In this document: positions 1-12,488 of the stretch, piece by piece | Layout of the letters: each line of letters starts with the position of its first letter | Numbering within the stretch: the stretch's first letter is position 1 | Assembly (NCBI GenBank): GCA_039621445.1 | Contig: CP154954.1 | Location: forward strand, 1,302,001-1,366,000 | Direction of reading: 5' to 3' | Length of the DNA: 64,000 nt | Source of the DNA: Euglena gracilis | Taxonomy: Eukaryota; Euglenida; Euglenophyceae; Euglenales | Translations under genes and position numbers: made by a program | The notes under the pieces: model-generated | Database searches by the model: none | What the model saw: the letters and a program-made list of their open reading frames with translations, nothing else | What the model was told of the DNA's origin: nothing

Positions 1-3011
<3,011 letters not shown>

Positions 3012-3161
3012 AATTATTATTGACGTATTGTAAATAATTTTTAACTATATCTTACTTAAAAAGCTTTTATTAATATTTATTTAGTTATGCTTTGTTGAGT
3101 AAACATAATGTTTCCACTTTGTTTTTTTAGTTTGACTACGAAAAATTATAATTTTTTTACA

Positions 3162-4987
3162 ATGACATTAGATGTATCAATTAGTACGTTACGAAGTTGC
3201 TTTTAGTTTATTAGGTATAAGTTAAAATAAAAGATAAGAAATAAAATTTTATTTATGTGTTTTTTTTAAGTTAAGTAAATTTTCCTTAAATTGTATGTTT
3301 TTGGCTATTCATATTAATTAAAAAATTGGTTAATCTAATTGGTTAATCTTAATATTTTCAATAATTTGTTAATAAGTTTAGTAATTTTTCAAGTAGAACG
3401 TAAATAGGTTTTATTTTGGATTTTTTTTTAATAAAGAATAAACTTTTGACATATTTTTATTTAAAATTAAATGTTTAAGCTGTATGTTTTTTTTTACTTG
3501 TACAGTTTTTTAAGAGAAATTTTAGTTCGCTAATATATTTCTTTTTTCATTAAATTCTAGTTTAAATCTTTTTTCTTGAGTATTTATTTTTCAAAAGTTA
3601 ATTTTTTAAATAATTTTCGTTTTTGGGGATTTTATTCTCTTTTTTAAACTTTTCTGTATGAAAAGTAAAATTATTTTATTTTTTGGTAATTGAAATTTAT
3701 TTATTATTTTAGTAGACCAATAAAAGCAAAGAGAATAGGTTTTAATTTAATTTTCTATAAATTTTTATTCTAAAGAAAATTTTACATTTTAGTTTTAATA
3801 AGTCTTGTTTTAGAGTTTTATATAATATAAAACAACCTAACCTTTTTTGCGATAGTATGTTGAAAAGCTAAATAAATCAACAATTTTTGTTTAGTTTGTG
3901 AATAAAATTTTCAAAATTGAATTTATATTTTCTACTTTACTTATTCCTGAAAGAGTTTTTTGGGAAAAACGAGTTGAAGAAATTATTCTTCCTACTTTAA
4001 GTGGTCAGATGGGGGTTCTTAAAGACCATGTGTGACACATTATTAAAACGTTTGTTAATTTTATTAATTATAATTTTTTGATAAATGCTTGTTTGAGATT
4101 TAACTTTACTTTTACTTTTAACCATATTAGTTAATTATTTTTATTTTCTGCATTAACATTTTGTTTGTGCGTGGTAGCTTTGAATATTTTCTAAAATTTA
4201 AAATTTACTTTTTTATAAATTATTTTTTATAAATAAGAAAAATTTAAAATTTTAAGATTAATATAATTTATAGTTTATTTTGAAAATGTATATTTAAGTC
4301 TTGTTTTAGAAGAATATATTTAAACTGTTATTTTATAACTATTTAAAGTGTTTTTACATGTTTTAGAAAAAATTTTTAATAGTTTTAATTTTTTTAAAAA
4401 CAATACTTGATAAACATAATTTGTAAGATATAATATTTGAATCTAAAAAATTTTTAAATTTGTATGCAATGGTAAGGAATGTGTATTTTTATGTAAATTA
4501 TTTACAAAATTTTTGTTTTTTTTTAGTACTTTTGATTCTATCACAATTTAGTTTTAGTCAATTTTTAAGCAAATTTTAAAAGATTTTTTGTTAAATGCCG
4601 TATGAGATTTAAATCTCCCGTACTGTATTGTTGGGGAAAAAATTAACTTAATTTATTAATTTTTAATGATAAATTTTTTTCTATCTAAATATTCCAATAT
4701 TGACTGGATTAGATATAGGTATAATCTTAGTTCGTCAAAAGTCTTCTTCCGATTGGACTAGTTTGGTTGTAACAGGAGGTTTTGCATTAATTAATAGCAA
4801 TAACGTTACTATATTAGTCAATGAAGCAGAATTTGGTTCCGAAATTAATGTAGAACAAGCACAGATTTCTTATAATTCATCTAAACATGCTTTAGAAATG
4901 AATAAAGATATTAAGAGAAAATTTGAATTAACTTTAAATTTAAAAAAAGCACGTGCTAGATTCCAGGTCACTCAACTTAAAAAGTAG
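3162..4987 (+). CDS. atpE: ATP synthase CF1 epsilon subunit, three exons (copy 1)
   Basis: Epsilon subunit of the plastid ATP synthase, coupling and regulating the F1 rotor. Exons: 3162-3183 (22 nt, encoding MTLDVSI plus one base), 3941-4029 and 4691-4987. The sum is 408 nt, giving 135 residues, the usual length. The tiny first exon was placed because the exon at 3941 has no ATG, while MTLDVSI followed by IIPERVFW restores the family N-terminus at the right spacing. Intron 1 (757 nt) runs GTACG to AC; intron 2 (661 nt) starts GTGTG. Exon 2 has the conserved EEIILPTLSGQMGVLKDH, exon 3 TGLDIGIILVR and a helical C-terminus. It lies downstream of atpB on the same strand, so it is probably co-transcribed. 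Confidence 0.85.
3478..3510 (+). other. group II intron domain V hairpin (atpE intron 1)
   Basis: AGCTGTATG and CTTGTACAGTTTT form a domain V type stem. It is far from the inferred 3' splice site (3940), so the 757-nt intron may be a twintron with an internal intron ending soon after this hairpin. Confidence 0.5.
4596..4629 (+). other. group II intron domain V hairpin (atpE intron 2)
   Basis: TGCCGTATGAG...CTCCCGTACTGTA folds as a domain V stem with a short loop, about 60 nt before exon 3. Confidence 0.6.
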
Positions 4988-5258
4988 TTTAATTTATTGT
5001 TTTATTAAATTATACGTTTTTAATTTATGTTGATAGATTTTTTATAATAAAAATTTTTTCAATTATTAATAGTTTAAAATTATGTTTGTTTTATAGTATA
5101 TTATTACTTAAACTATAAAATAGTGTAGTTAGTGTATTGAAACTGACAGTTTGATTTAAACGTTTTTGGTTTCGATTCACTCATTTATTCTTTAATTTAA
5201 TTAAATTAAAATTCAAAATTCGACTTTTAGGCAAGAATTTAAGTAAAAAAAAAATGTT

Positions 5259-5489
5259 ATGTTATCCGAATATGATAATCTAAACTTTGAAAAGAGCGTT
5301 GAAGGTAAAGGTTCTTTTCTTAATAAAAACCAAATAGAATCTTATTTGGCCTTACGAAAAAAGAAAGGAAAAATATATAATTTAGATTCTGAATTTTGGC
5401 GTGCTTTTTGTGAATCTCACAATATTAATATGGAATCTATTTTAAATTTATATATATCGAATAAATCTATTTCTAGTAAGGATTGTTAA
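5259..5489 (+). CDS. hypothetical 76-aa frame, probable 5' part of a broken Rep paralogue (copy 1)
   Basis: Charged 76-residue frame beginning MLSEYDNLNFEKS, 271 nt after atpE. By itself it resembles no family I can name. Its last part (MESILNLYISNKSIS) lines up with the helix after motif I in the Rep frame at 5972 (ILNFFKNKFEVKYG), and the next frame (from 5488) continues the same fold in another reading frame. Both frames are open over 5446-5486, so a single frameshift there would join them. I infer, without proof, that the two are pieces of one Rep-like gene. Motif I itself is not recognisable. Confidence 0.5.
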   Translation: MLSEYDNLNFEKSVEGKGSFLNKNQIESYLALRKKKGKIYNLDSEFWRAFCESHNINMESILNLYISNKSISSKDC

Positions 5490-5919
5490 AATACTATCTT
5501 ATATTGTTGGACGAGATTACCTTAAAGGCAGAACCGCTAACTTTTATGCTTACATTAAAGTGGATAAACGATTAGATACGCGCTCGACTCGTTTTTTGGA
5601 TTTGAGATTAAAAAAAGACTGTGAAGAGGTTACAGTTTGTGGAAATTATAGCGCAGCTAAGTCAGAAGAATATTCTATCGATTATATAATAAAAATGGTT
5701 TTAAGTCAGAGAGCATATGGTATACAAGATTTTACTGATTCGTTAGTAATTAGTCCGTGTTTGTCTGTAAAATTAGATGATCATTACCAAATGTTGTCAC
5801 TTTGGAACCGCATGATAAAACTAGCTGAAAAAGGCAATATTTTTAAGGCTCTATCTCTTTTAAAAAAAGAAAGGCCAGATTACTACATCAAAAAATTTGT
5901 AGCAATTAAAAAAATTTAA
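5488..5919 (+). pseudogene. degenerate Rep paralogue lacking HUH histidines (copy 1)
   Basis: Open frame without ATG (GTG at 5560 is the first usable start). GRDYLKGRTANFYAYIKVDK aligns with the HUH region of the neighbouring Rep (FHKTGYPHVHSYFVFIKK), but NFY replaces the HxH metal ligands; DYIIKMV matches the YxxK motif. The distal part RMIKLAEKGNIFKALSLLKKE is clearly homologous to RMIELAKKGEIADAMLLFEKE of the next gene, so the pair is a tandem duplication. This copy has a run of seven A near 5908-5914 and stops early. The inverted copy has eight A, adds 19 residues and ends by an ATGA overlap with the next start. No helicase part is present. Confidence 0.7.
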
Positions 5920-5971
5920 ATGCAATTTTTATGTCTTTTAAAAATGATAAAAAATTAAATAGGGAGGTTTT

Positions 5972-7195
5972 ATGAATTTATTAAATACGAACAAAAATAA
6001 CATTGATAATAATATGAGACGTATTTCATCAAAAAAAGTTTTTTTAACCTATTCTTATTGTTCCGCAGATCTTTCAGAAATTTTAAATTTTTTTAAAAAT
6101 AAATTTGAAGTAAAATATGGACTAGTTGATTATGCGTTGGTAAGATAGTTTCATAAAACCGGATACCCTCATGTACACTCATATTTCGTTTTTATTAAAA
6201 AAATAGACACTAAGGCAGCAAATTTTTTTGATATATATGTTGATTCTAAAACTTATAGTGCATATGTTCAAACAGTTAATAACGAGAAAGATTTGTTGGA
6301 CTATTTAACAAAACAAATATTTAACTTTGTAGATGCTTCAAAAAATTTCATGGCTTCTCCATCAATTTTGAAAAAGTATGGTAAATATTTTGAATATTGT
6401 CCATTAGAAGAAAGGATGATTGAATTAGCAAAAAAAGGAGAGATAGCGGATGCTATGTTGTTGTTTGAAAAAGAAAAACCTTCTGAATTTGTATATAAAG
6501 GTGATGCTATTGAAAAACGACTTAGAAACATATATTTAAGCACAAGGTTAGGAGTTAAAGCAAAAATTAATTTTAATGACTATGTGATACCTCGAGATTT
6601 AAGGTGGATGTTAGACATTTATGAATCTTATCTGAATATGGGTGAAAATAAAGTATTTTTAATTTTAGGCGGTGAGCTTAGGTATTTAATAGATTTTTTT
6701 GAATCTTATTTGCAATTCAAAGGCTTTTATCTTCTAGTAGTTAAGGAAGCTAAGGATTTACTGCGATTTAGAAATACTTGTCATTACGATGCGATAATTT
6801 TTTCAGACTCTAGCATTTTAGAGTATCAAAATGTAGATGAGCTAAAAAATTTATTTAACTCTTTAGAAACAACGTTAAAAGTTCATAATCGAAAAAATAG
6901 TGTTAAAGTACTTTTATCTCCTGCTTTACCAAAAGCTATAATGTCGTCAAAACCTTATAAAGTTTTGGAACAATTTTTTAAAGAAAAAGGAATTGAAATG
7001 GAAGGCATACTACCTTATCAATTAAATGCCGATGATAAATTACTTCCCCCACATTTTCATAATTCAGAAATGGAAAAATCAAAGGAATACAGAGAACTTG
7101 AAAGTAAAACTAAAGTTTATATTCAAGAATTCTTAAAAAAAGCTAATATGAATGATGAAAATGAAGGAAATGATAATCAAAAAAATACTAATTAA
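5972..7195 (+). CDS. CRESS-type rolling-circle replication initiator (Rep) with in-frame TAG (copy 1)
   Basis: A 408-codon frame from ATG 5972 (preceded by AGGGAGG) interrupted by TAG at 6146-6148; a shorter frame can start at TTG 6293. Visible in order: motif I VFLTYSYC (codons about 24-31), HUH motif II HVHSYF (about 66-71), motif III YLTKQ with the nicking tyrosine, a linker, then a region resembling a superfamily 3 helicase core: hydrophobic strand VFLILGGE where a P-loop should be (no GKT/GKS), a Walker B-like YDAIIFSDSS, and a strand VKVLLSPALP like motif C. Family role: nicks the plus strand at the origin and stays bound to the 5' end. Here the ATPase looks dead and the stop codon may prevent expression unless read through or edited. 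It follows the degenerate paralogue directly. Confidence 0.8.
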
Positions 7196-7222
7196 TACGT
7201 TTTTATTATATGTTATTATTTT

Positions 7223-7246
7223 ATTAGTAATAAAAATATTACTAAT
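7223..7246. repeat. perfect 10-bp inverted repeat containing TATTAC
   Basis: ATTAGTAATA, four A, TATTACTAAT: a perfect hairpin 28 nt after the Rep stop. It contains AAATATTAC (7234-7242), which fits the NANTATTAC consensus of CRESS replication origins. The TATTAC is mostly in the stem rather than the loop, and A+T richness makes chance matches easy, so an origin role is only a possibility. Confidence 0.5.
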
Positions 7247-7308
7247 TTGTTATTTGTTATAAATATGTTATATTTATTCTAGGGCGGAAAATTAGTGGTA
7301 ACATTAAT

Positions 7309-7379
7309 TTGTTAAAAAATGCCTCTTGACATCAAAAGTTCGAATTAATTTTGAAAAGCATGAGGCATTTTTTTAACAA
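7309..7379. terminator. long hairpin downstream of Rep (terminator- or origin-like)
   Basis: TTGTTAAAAAATGCCTC (7309-7325) is complementary to 7362-7379 with one bulged base. Inside, CAAAA/TTTTG adds a short second stem. A 7-bp pair GGGCGGA (7282-7288) / TCCGCCC (about 7435-7441) encloses the whole block. It may end the Rep transcript or be a replication structure. Confidence 0.55.
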
Positions 7380-7495
7380 TTATTTTAAGTTTAATAAAAC
7401 TTAAAATTTTTTTTTAATAAATTTTTTTTTTTCTGTCCGCCCGGAGAATAAAAAAATTTAGAAAATTATTGCTCTATTATTTTTGGGAGAATAAA

Positions 7496-7534
7496 ATGAA
7501 CAATTCAAAAACAAAACTTCAAAAAAAAAAATAA
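7496..7534 (+). other. 12-codon open frame with a ribosome-site-like leader
   Basis: GGGAGAATAAAATG starts a 12-codon lysine-rich frame. The leader is nearly the same as the one before the 576-aa protein (GGGAGAATAATTATG), so this may be a duplicated or decayed 5' end rather than a functional peptide. Confidence 0.3.
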
Positions 7535-7535
7535 A

Positions 7536-7563
7536 GTTCGCTGAGAATAAAATACCAGCGGAC
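7536..7563 (+). repeat. stem-loop repeat, copy a
   Basis: GTTCGCTG pairs with CAGCGGAC around the loop AGAATAAAATAC, followed by ACGTTTTTGTTATT. The related copies at 9570 and 9710 keep the loop but change both sides of the stem together. Confidence 0.65.
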
Positions 7564-7802
7564 ACGTTTTTGTTATTTTTTGTTATAAAGTTGTGATTAA
7601 AATCATTATAAATATTATTACTAGTATAATTATTATCAAATTAATTTTTATTTTATTGCTAACTTGTTATTAAATTGTTATTAAATAGCTAATTTGTTGT
7701 ATGAGCATTAAGCGTTAAATTAATTGGGTAGGTCAACAATAAACTATTGTTGAAAGAATATAGTTATAGTTAATTGGACAAATTTTTTATGGGAGAATAA
7801 TT

Positions 7803-9533
7803 ATGGTTCAAAAATTAAGAAAAAAATACAAATTCAAAATTAACACCACAAGTTCGAGATATTATGGTAGTTATAATATAACACGTAATTGGAGAATTTT
7901 AATAAGGACAAATTTTCAATCTTTAATAGAAATGGATTATTCTTTTATTAAAAAATGGCATGCAATAATAAACGACGATAAAATTTCTTTTATTATGTAT
8001 ACCATATGCAAATACGTGGATTTTCAGAAAGAAACCGATATTTTTATTAAAGCTTACCTCGAACTAAAGAAAAATTGTCGGCCAAAATATTTAGAAGACT
8101 TGTTTAGTTTTGATAAAAATACAATTATAAGTATCGAAAAAGCTAAAGGGGATAGTCCTGGCAATGTTGGTGGTTTTATTATTAATTGCCGAGACCCCGA
8201 AGAGGAACTTTTTTGGAATAGAATACCGCGCTATGAATCTAAAAATAATAACTGTTTAAGTTTTAAATTTATTACTCAATATAATTTAATTGAGAAAGCA
8301 AGGGGAAATTATTTTCTACCTAAAATTTTCCTTGAAGTTTTAAAAAAAGGTCCGGAAGAGATTGATAAAGAAAAAAGAAAAACTGTTTTAGCAAAAAAAA
8401 TCGATAATGACGAAGAAATAGAAAAAATAGAAATAAAAAAAGAAAAACAATTTGAAATTAAGAGCTTTTTCGAGGATTCAGAATTTTTAGCAATAACCGA
8501 AAAATATACAAAAAAGTGTGAGGATTTAATAAATATTAACAATAAAGGGAAAAAAATAAGAGATTTATTTTGCAATTATATTTTAGAATTATTAATTCTA
8601 GAAATAAATATTTTAAATTCTCAAAGTAAACCAAAATATTCGGATGTTTTTATTTGTACTTATAAAAAAAAAAAGAACAATAATGAAATAGAGTGGTATT
8701 TTAATTGGATGTCTATTGATAGAATCCTTAAACAATTTTTATATAAATCAATTAAACCGTGGCAAAATAAAAATATTGACGATATTAATCAAGGAGAAAT
8801 TTATAATATAATTACTAATAAATCACTTACAGATAATACAATAAATTCTGTTAAACGTTCTTTTCAAAATAGATTGAATGAAAATGTTAACTTAACGAAC
8901 GTAAGAAAATCATACAAAAAAATAAAATTTGTTTCGTTTAGTTTAACTAAGTTTTATAGCAATGAAAATAACGTTTTTTTTGTAAAATTAAAAATTGAGA
9001 TTTTCGTATGTGATAGTTTTAATACTAGCCTTATAAGAGATTTTCTTAATTTAATTACAAGTGAAGATATTCTATGGATAATGTATTCGGTAGAACCTGT
9101 AATATTAATACATACTGATTCCAAAGATAAAATTCTTCAAGAGACATATCTAAAATTAGAATGTAAAGCAGTAAAATCACAGCTATATTTAAATATATAT
9201 GTGATATTTGATGAAAAAAGAGTATGGACTAAAAATTTAGTTGAAAGCTTTTTTTCTACTATTAAAAATGGTAAAATTTTAAATATATCAAACGTACCAA
9301 AACTAGGAGGTCTTTGTTTTTGTTATGTTCTTAATAACCTTTTGCTAAAAGCAAATAAAAAAAATCAATTAGCTGAAATTAAAATATATCAGCATACAAA
9401 ATATGAAATTCCTTCCAAATATAAAATCAAATTTATCAACGAATCGCCATTATTTTTAAGAGAATATACTGGGTCTTTGAACTTCTTATATATTTTACTT
9501 AGTATGTTACTAGATAATATAACTAATAAATAA
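7803..9533 (+). CDS. 576-aa protein with two degenerate Rep/HUH-like domains (copy 1)
   Basis: Single uninterrupted frame, ATG preceded by GGGAGAATAATT. It is lysine/asparagine-rich with no signal peptide or clear membrane helix. I know no named family for the whole. Residues about 30-150 follow the order of a circular Rep-encoding ssDNA replicon HUH domain: strand FIMYTICKYV, strand IFIKAYLELKK (HxH position lost), helix KYLEDLF, then ISIEKAKGDSPGNVGGF, where IEKAKG resembles the conserved stretch before motif III, but the YxxK tyrosine is absent. Residues about 430-545 repeat the pattern: WIMYSVEPVI, LYLNIYVIFDEK, TKNLVESFF, LCFCYVLNN. The linker (about 190-290) is highly charged. No reverse-transcriptase motif is seen, so it is not an intron maturase. 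The intact length suggests selection or recent origin. Confidence 0.6.
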   Translation: MVQKLRKKYKFKINTTSSRYYGSYNITRNWRILIRTNFQSLIEMDYSFIKKWHAIINDDKISFIMYTICKYVDFQKETDIFIKAYLELKKNCRPKYLEDLFSFDKNTIISIEKAKGDSPGNVGGFIINCRDPEEELFWNRIPRYESKNNNCLSFKFITQYNLIEKARGNYFLPKIFLEVLKKGPEEIDKEKRKTVLAKKIDNDEEIEKIEIKKEKQFEIKSFFEDSEFLAITEKYTKKCEDLININNKGKKIRDLFCNYILELLILEINILNSQSKPKYSDVFICTYKKKKNNNEIEWYFNWMSIDRILKQFLYKSIKPWQNKNIDDINQGEIYNIITNKSLTDNTINSVKRSFQNRLNENVNLTNVRKSYKKIKFVSFSLTKFYSNENNVFFVKLKIEIFVCDSFNTSLIRDFLNLITSEDILWIMYSVEPVILIHTDSKDKILQETYLKLECKAVKSQLYLNIYVIFDEKRVWTKNLVESFFSTIKNGKILNISNVPKLGGLCFCYVLNNLLLKANKKNQLAEIKIYQHTKYEIPSKYKIKFINESPLFLREYTGSLNFLYILLSMLLDNITNK

Positions 9534-9569
9534 TTAAGTTATTATATTATTCCATTAAAATTTTTTAAA

Positions 9570-9597
9570 GTCCACCAAGAATAAAATTCTAGTGGAC
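9570..9597 (+). repeat. stem-loop repeat, copy b
   Basis: GTCCAC pairs with GTGGAC, with an inner AGAAT/ATTCT pairing; it is flanked by TTTTTTAAA and ACACGTTT. It lies 37 nt after the stop of the 576-aa frame. Confidence 0.65.
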
Positions 9598-9709
9598 ACG
9601 TTTGTTATTAAATTGTTATTATTAGTATAATTATTATAAAATTATTTAATTAAAAATATAAATAATTTAGTTAGCTAGTTGTTATTAAAATGTTATTAAC
9701 TTTTTTAAA

Positions 9710-9737
9710 GTTCACCGAGAATAAAATCCTAGTGGAC
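9710..9737 (+). repeat. stem-loop repeat, copy c
   Basis: GTTCAC pairs with GTGGAC (one G-T pair) around GAGAATAAAATCC. The flanks match copy b (TTTTTTAAA before, ACACGTTTTTGTTATT after). Confidence 0.65.
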
Positions 9738-10013
9738 ACGTTTTTGTTATTTTTATTGGTTTTAGTTTAAGGTCAGCAGGAACAACTTTTATAACCTTTT
9801 ATTATGGTATCGTACTTTAATAAATCTAAATTTAAGGAATTCTGCAACATATTCTAAAGATAAAGGGCATTTTGGAGATGTAAGAAATACTTTCCTAGCT
9901 GACAGTCGGTATTTAGCGTTTTTACCAACGTTTTTTTCAAATTTATTAAAGGAACTTTTCTTTGATTTTACTTTTTTCTAACGTAATTTTTTGATTAGTT
10001 TTATTTGGAGTTA
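9738..10013 (+). other. region with broken coding remnant, unassigned
   Basis: No intact gene. A frame reading RSAGTTFITFYYG (from about 9771) passes by a frameshift into a second open frame (about 9795-9980) ending at TAA. Together they look like a decayed protein end. I do not recognise the family. Confidence 0.3.
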
Positions 10014-10070
10014 TAACCTATTATTAATCTATTAACCTATTATTAATCTATTAACTTATTATTATATTAT
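10014..10070 (+). repeat. 19-nt tandem (iteron-like) repeat
   Basis: Two exact copies of TAACCTATTATTAATCTAT (10014-10032, 10033-10051) and a degenerate third (10052-10070), followed by a TTATTATTATT run. The tract lies about 330 nt before the Rep-like N-terminal fragment. Iterons near a Rep gene are typical of Rep binding sites, but the tract is A+T-rich and could be ordinary slippage. Confidence 0.5.
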
Positions 10071-10400
10071 TATTATTATTAGGGGGCAATTTACTTAGCA
10101 AATTCTCGGTCGTTACTGACAAAACGGGGTATGGTTTTGTAAACATTAACCACGCAATAACACAATCACAATATTGCACTAATAACTTAAAAAAGTCACT
10201 CACATGATATTATTACTAAATAAATGTAATCTGCCTCAGGCAAACGGTTTTGAACTATGTGTATGAAAAGTAATGAGAATTCTTTACAATTAAAGGGATG
10301 TAACATGTAAATCGTTAAATACGACTGCATACAACTCCTATTTAAGATACTATGTACGGGAAATAAGCAAAAAATAATACATTATTCAAGGAAAACTACT
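10071..10400. other. non-coding stretch upstream of Rep fragment
   Basis: No gene seen. It is less A+T-biased than its surroundings and includes TATTATTAC at 10208-10216 (fits NANTATTAC). It could be an old origin/promoter region of the Rep element. Confidence 0.3.
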
Positions 10401-10610
10401 ATGGTACGTAAAAAAGATATATTAAATGAAAGGTTAAAAAATTACACAATAGAAACAGACGTGTCCCGTAAGGTGAGGCAAAAAGTTGCGTTCCGTTTAG
10501 CGGCTAAAAACATATTTTTGATGTATAATAAAGTTTCATCTTCATTTACTGTGGAGGATATTAGTTATTCTTTACTTGAGAAGCTGAAGCCATATGGTGT
10601 ATTATCGTAG
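10401..10610 (+). pseudogene. N-terminal Rep fragment with motif I (copy 1)
   Basis: 69 residues from ATG. FRLAAKNIFLMYNKV matches the start and motif I of CRESS Rep proteins and aligns with KKVFLTYSYC of the Rep at 5972; the following SFTVEDISYSLLEKLKPYG matches the post-motif helix. The frame then stops, but another frame (10598-10711) is open and could be its frameshifted continuation. No HUH or YxxK motif is found. It sits 190 nt upstream of rbcL on the same strand. A translated truncated protein cannot be excluded. Confidence 0.6.
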
Positions 10611-10802
10611 ATACGTATATTGACTGTGAAACTAACGTAACTGACTTATCTAGAGTAAAAGAAACTAAACGTGAGTATTATATTTTTAGACCTCAAATAG
10701 ACAAAAATTAGTAGCAAAACTTATTAATAATAATAATGTAAATTATCTATAAATAACTGTAAAGTGATTTTTCGAATATAATTTTTATTTTATTATTAAA
10801 AT

Positions 10803-12488
<1,686 letters not shown>

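Noticed and set aside
3325-3352. Short direct repeat TTGGTTAATCT in atpE intron 1
   Set aside because: Two 13-nt units in A+T-rich intron sequence; nothing further supports a function.
5118-5190. tRNA-like stretch after atpE (TAGTTAGTG D-loop-like and GGTTTCGATTC T-loop-like)
   Set aside because: The T-stem and acceptor ends do not pair, and no 7-base anticodon loop with a sound stem can be placed. At most a decayed tRNA, possibly an old insertion target.
8309-8575. 88-aa minus-strand hydrophobic frame
   Set aside because: Shadow of the lysine-rich linker of the 576-aa protein; poly-lysine codons read as phenylalanine on the other strand.
7803-9533. Group II intron maturase (mat-like ORF)
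   Set aside because: No reverse-transcriptase YADD-type motif or domain X pattern was seen, and the frame lies outside any intron.
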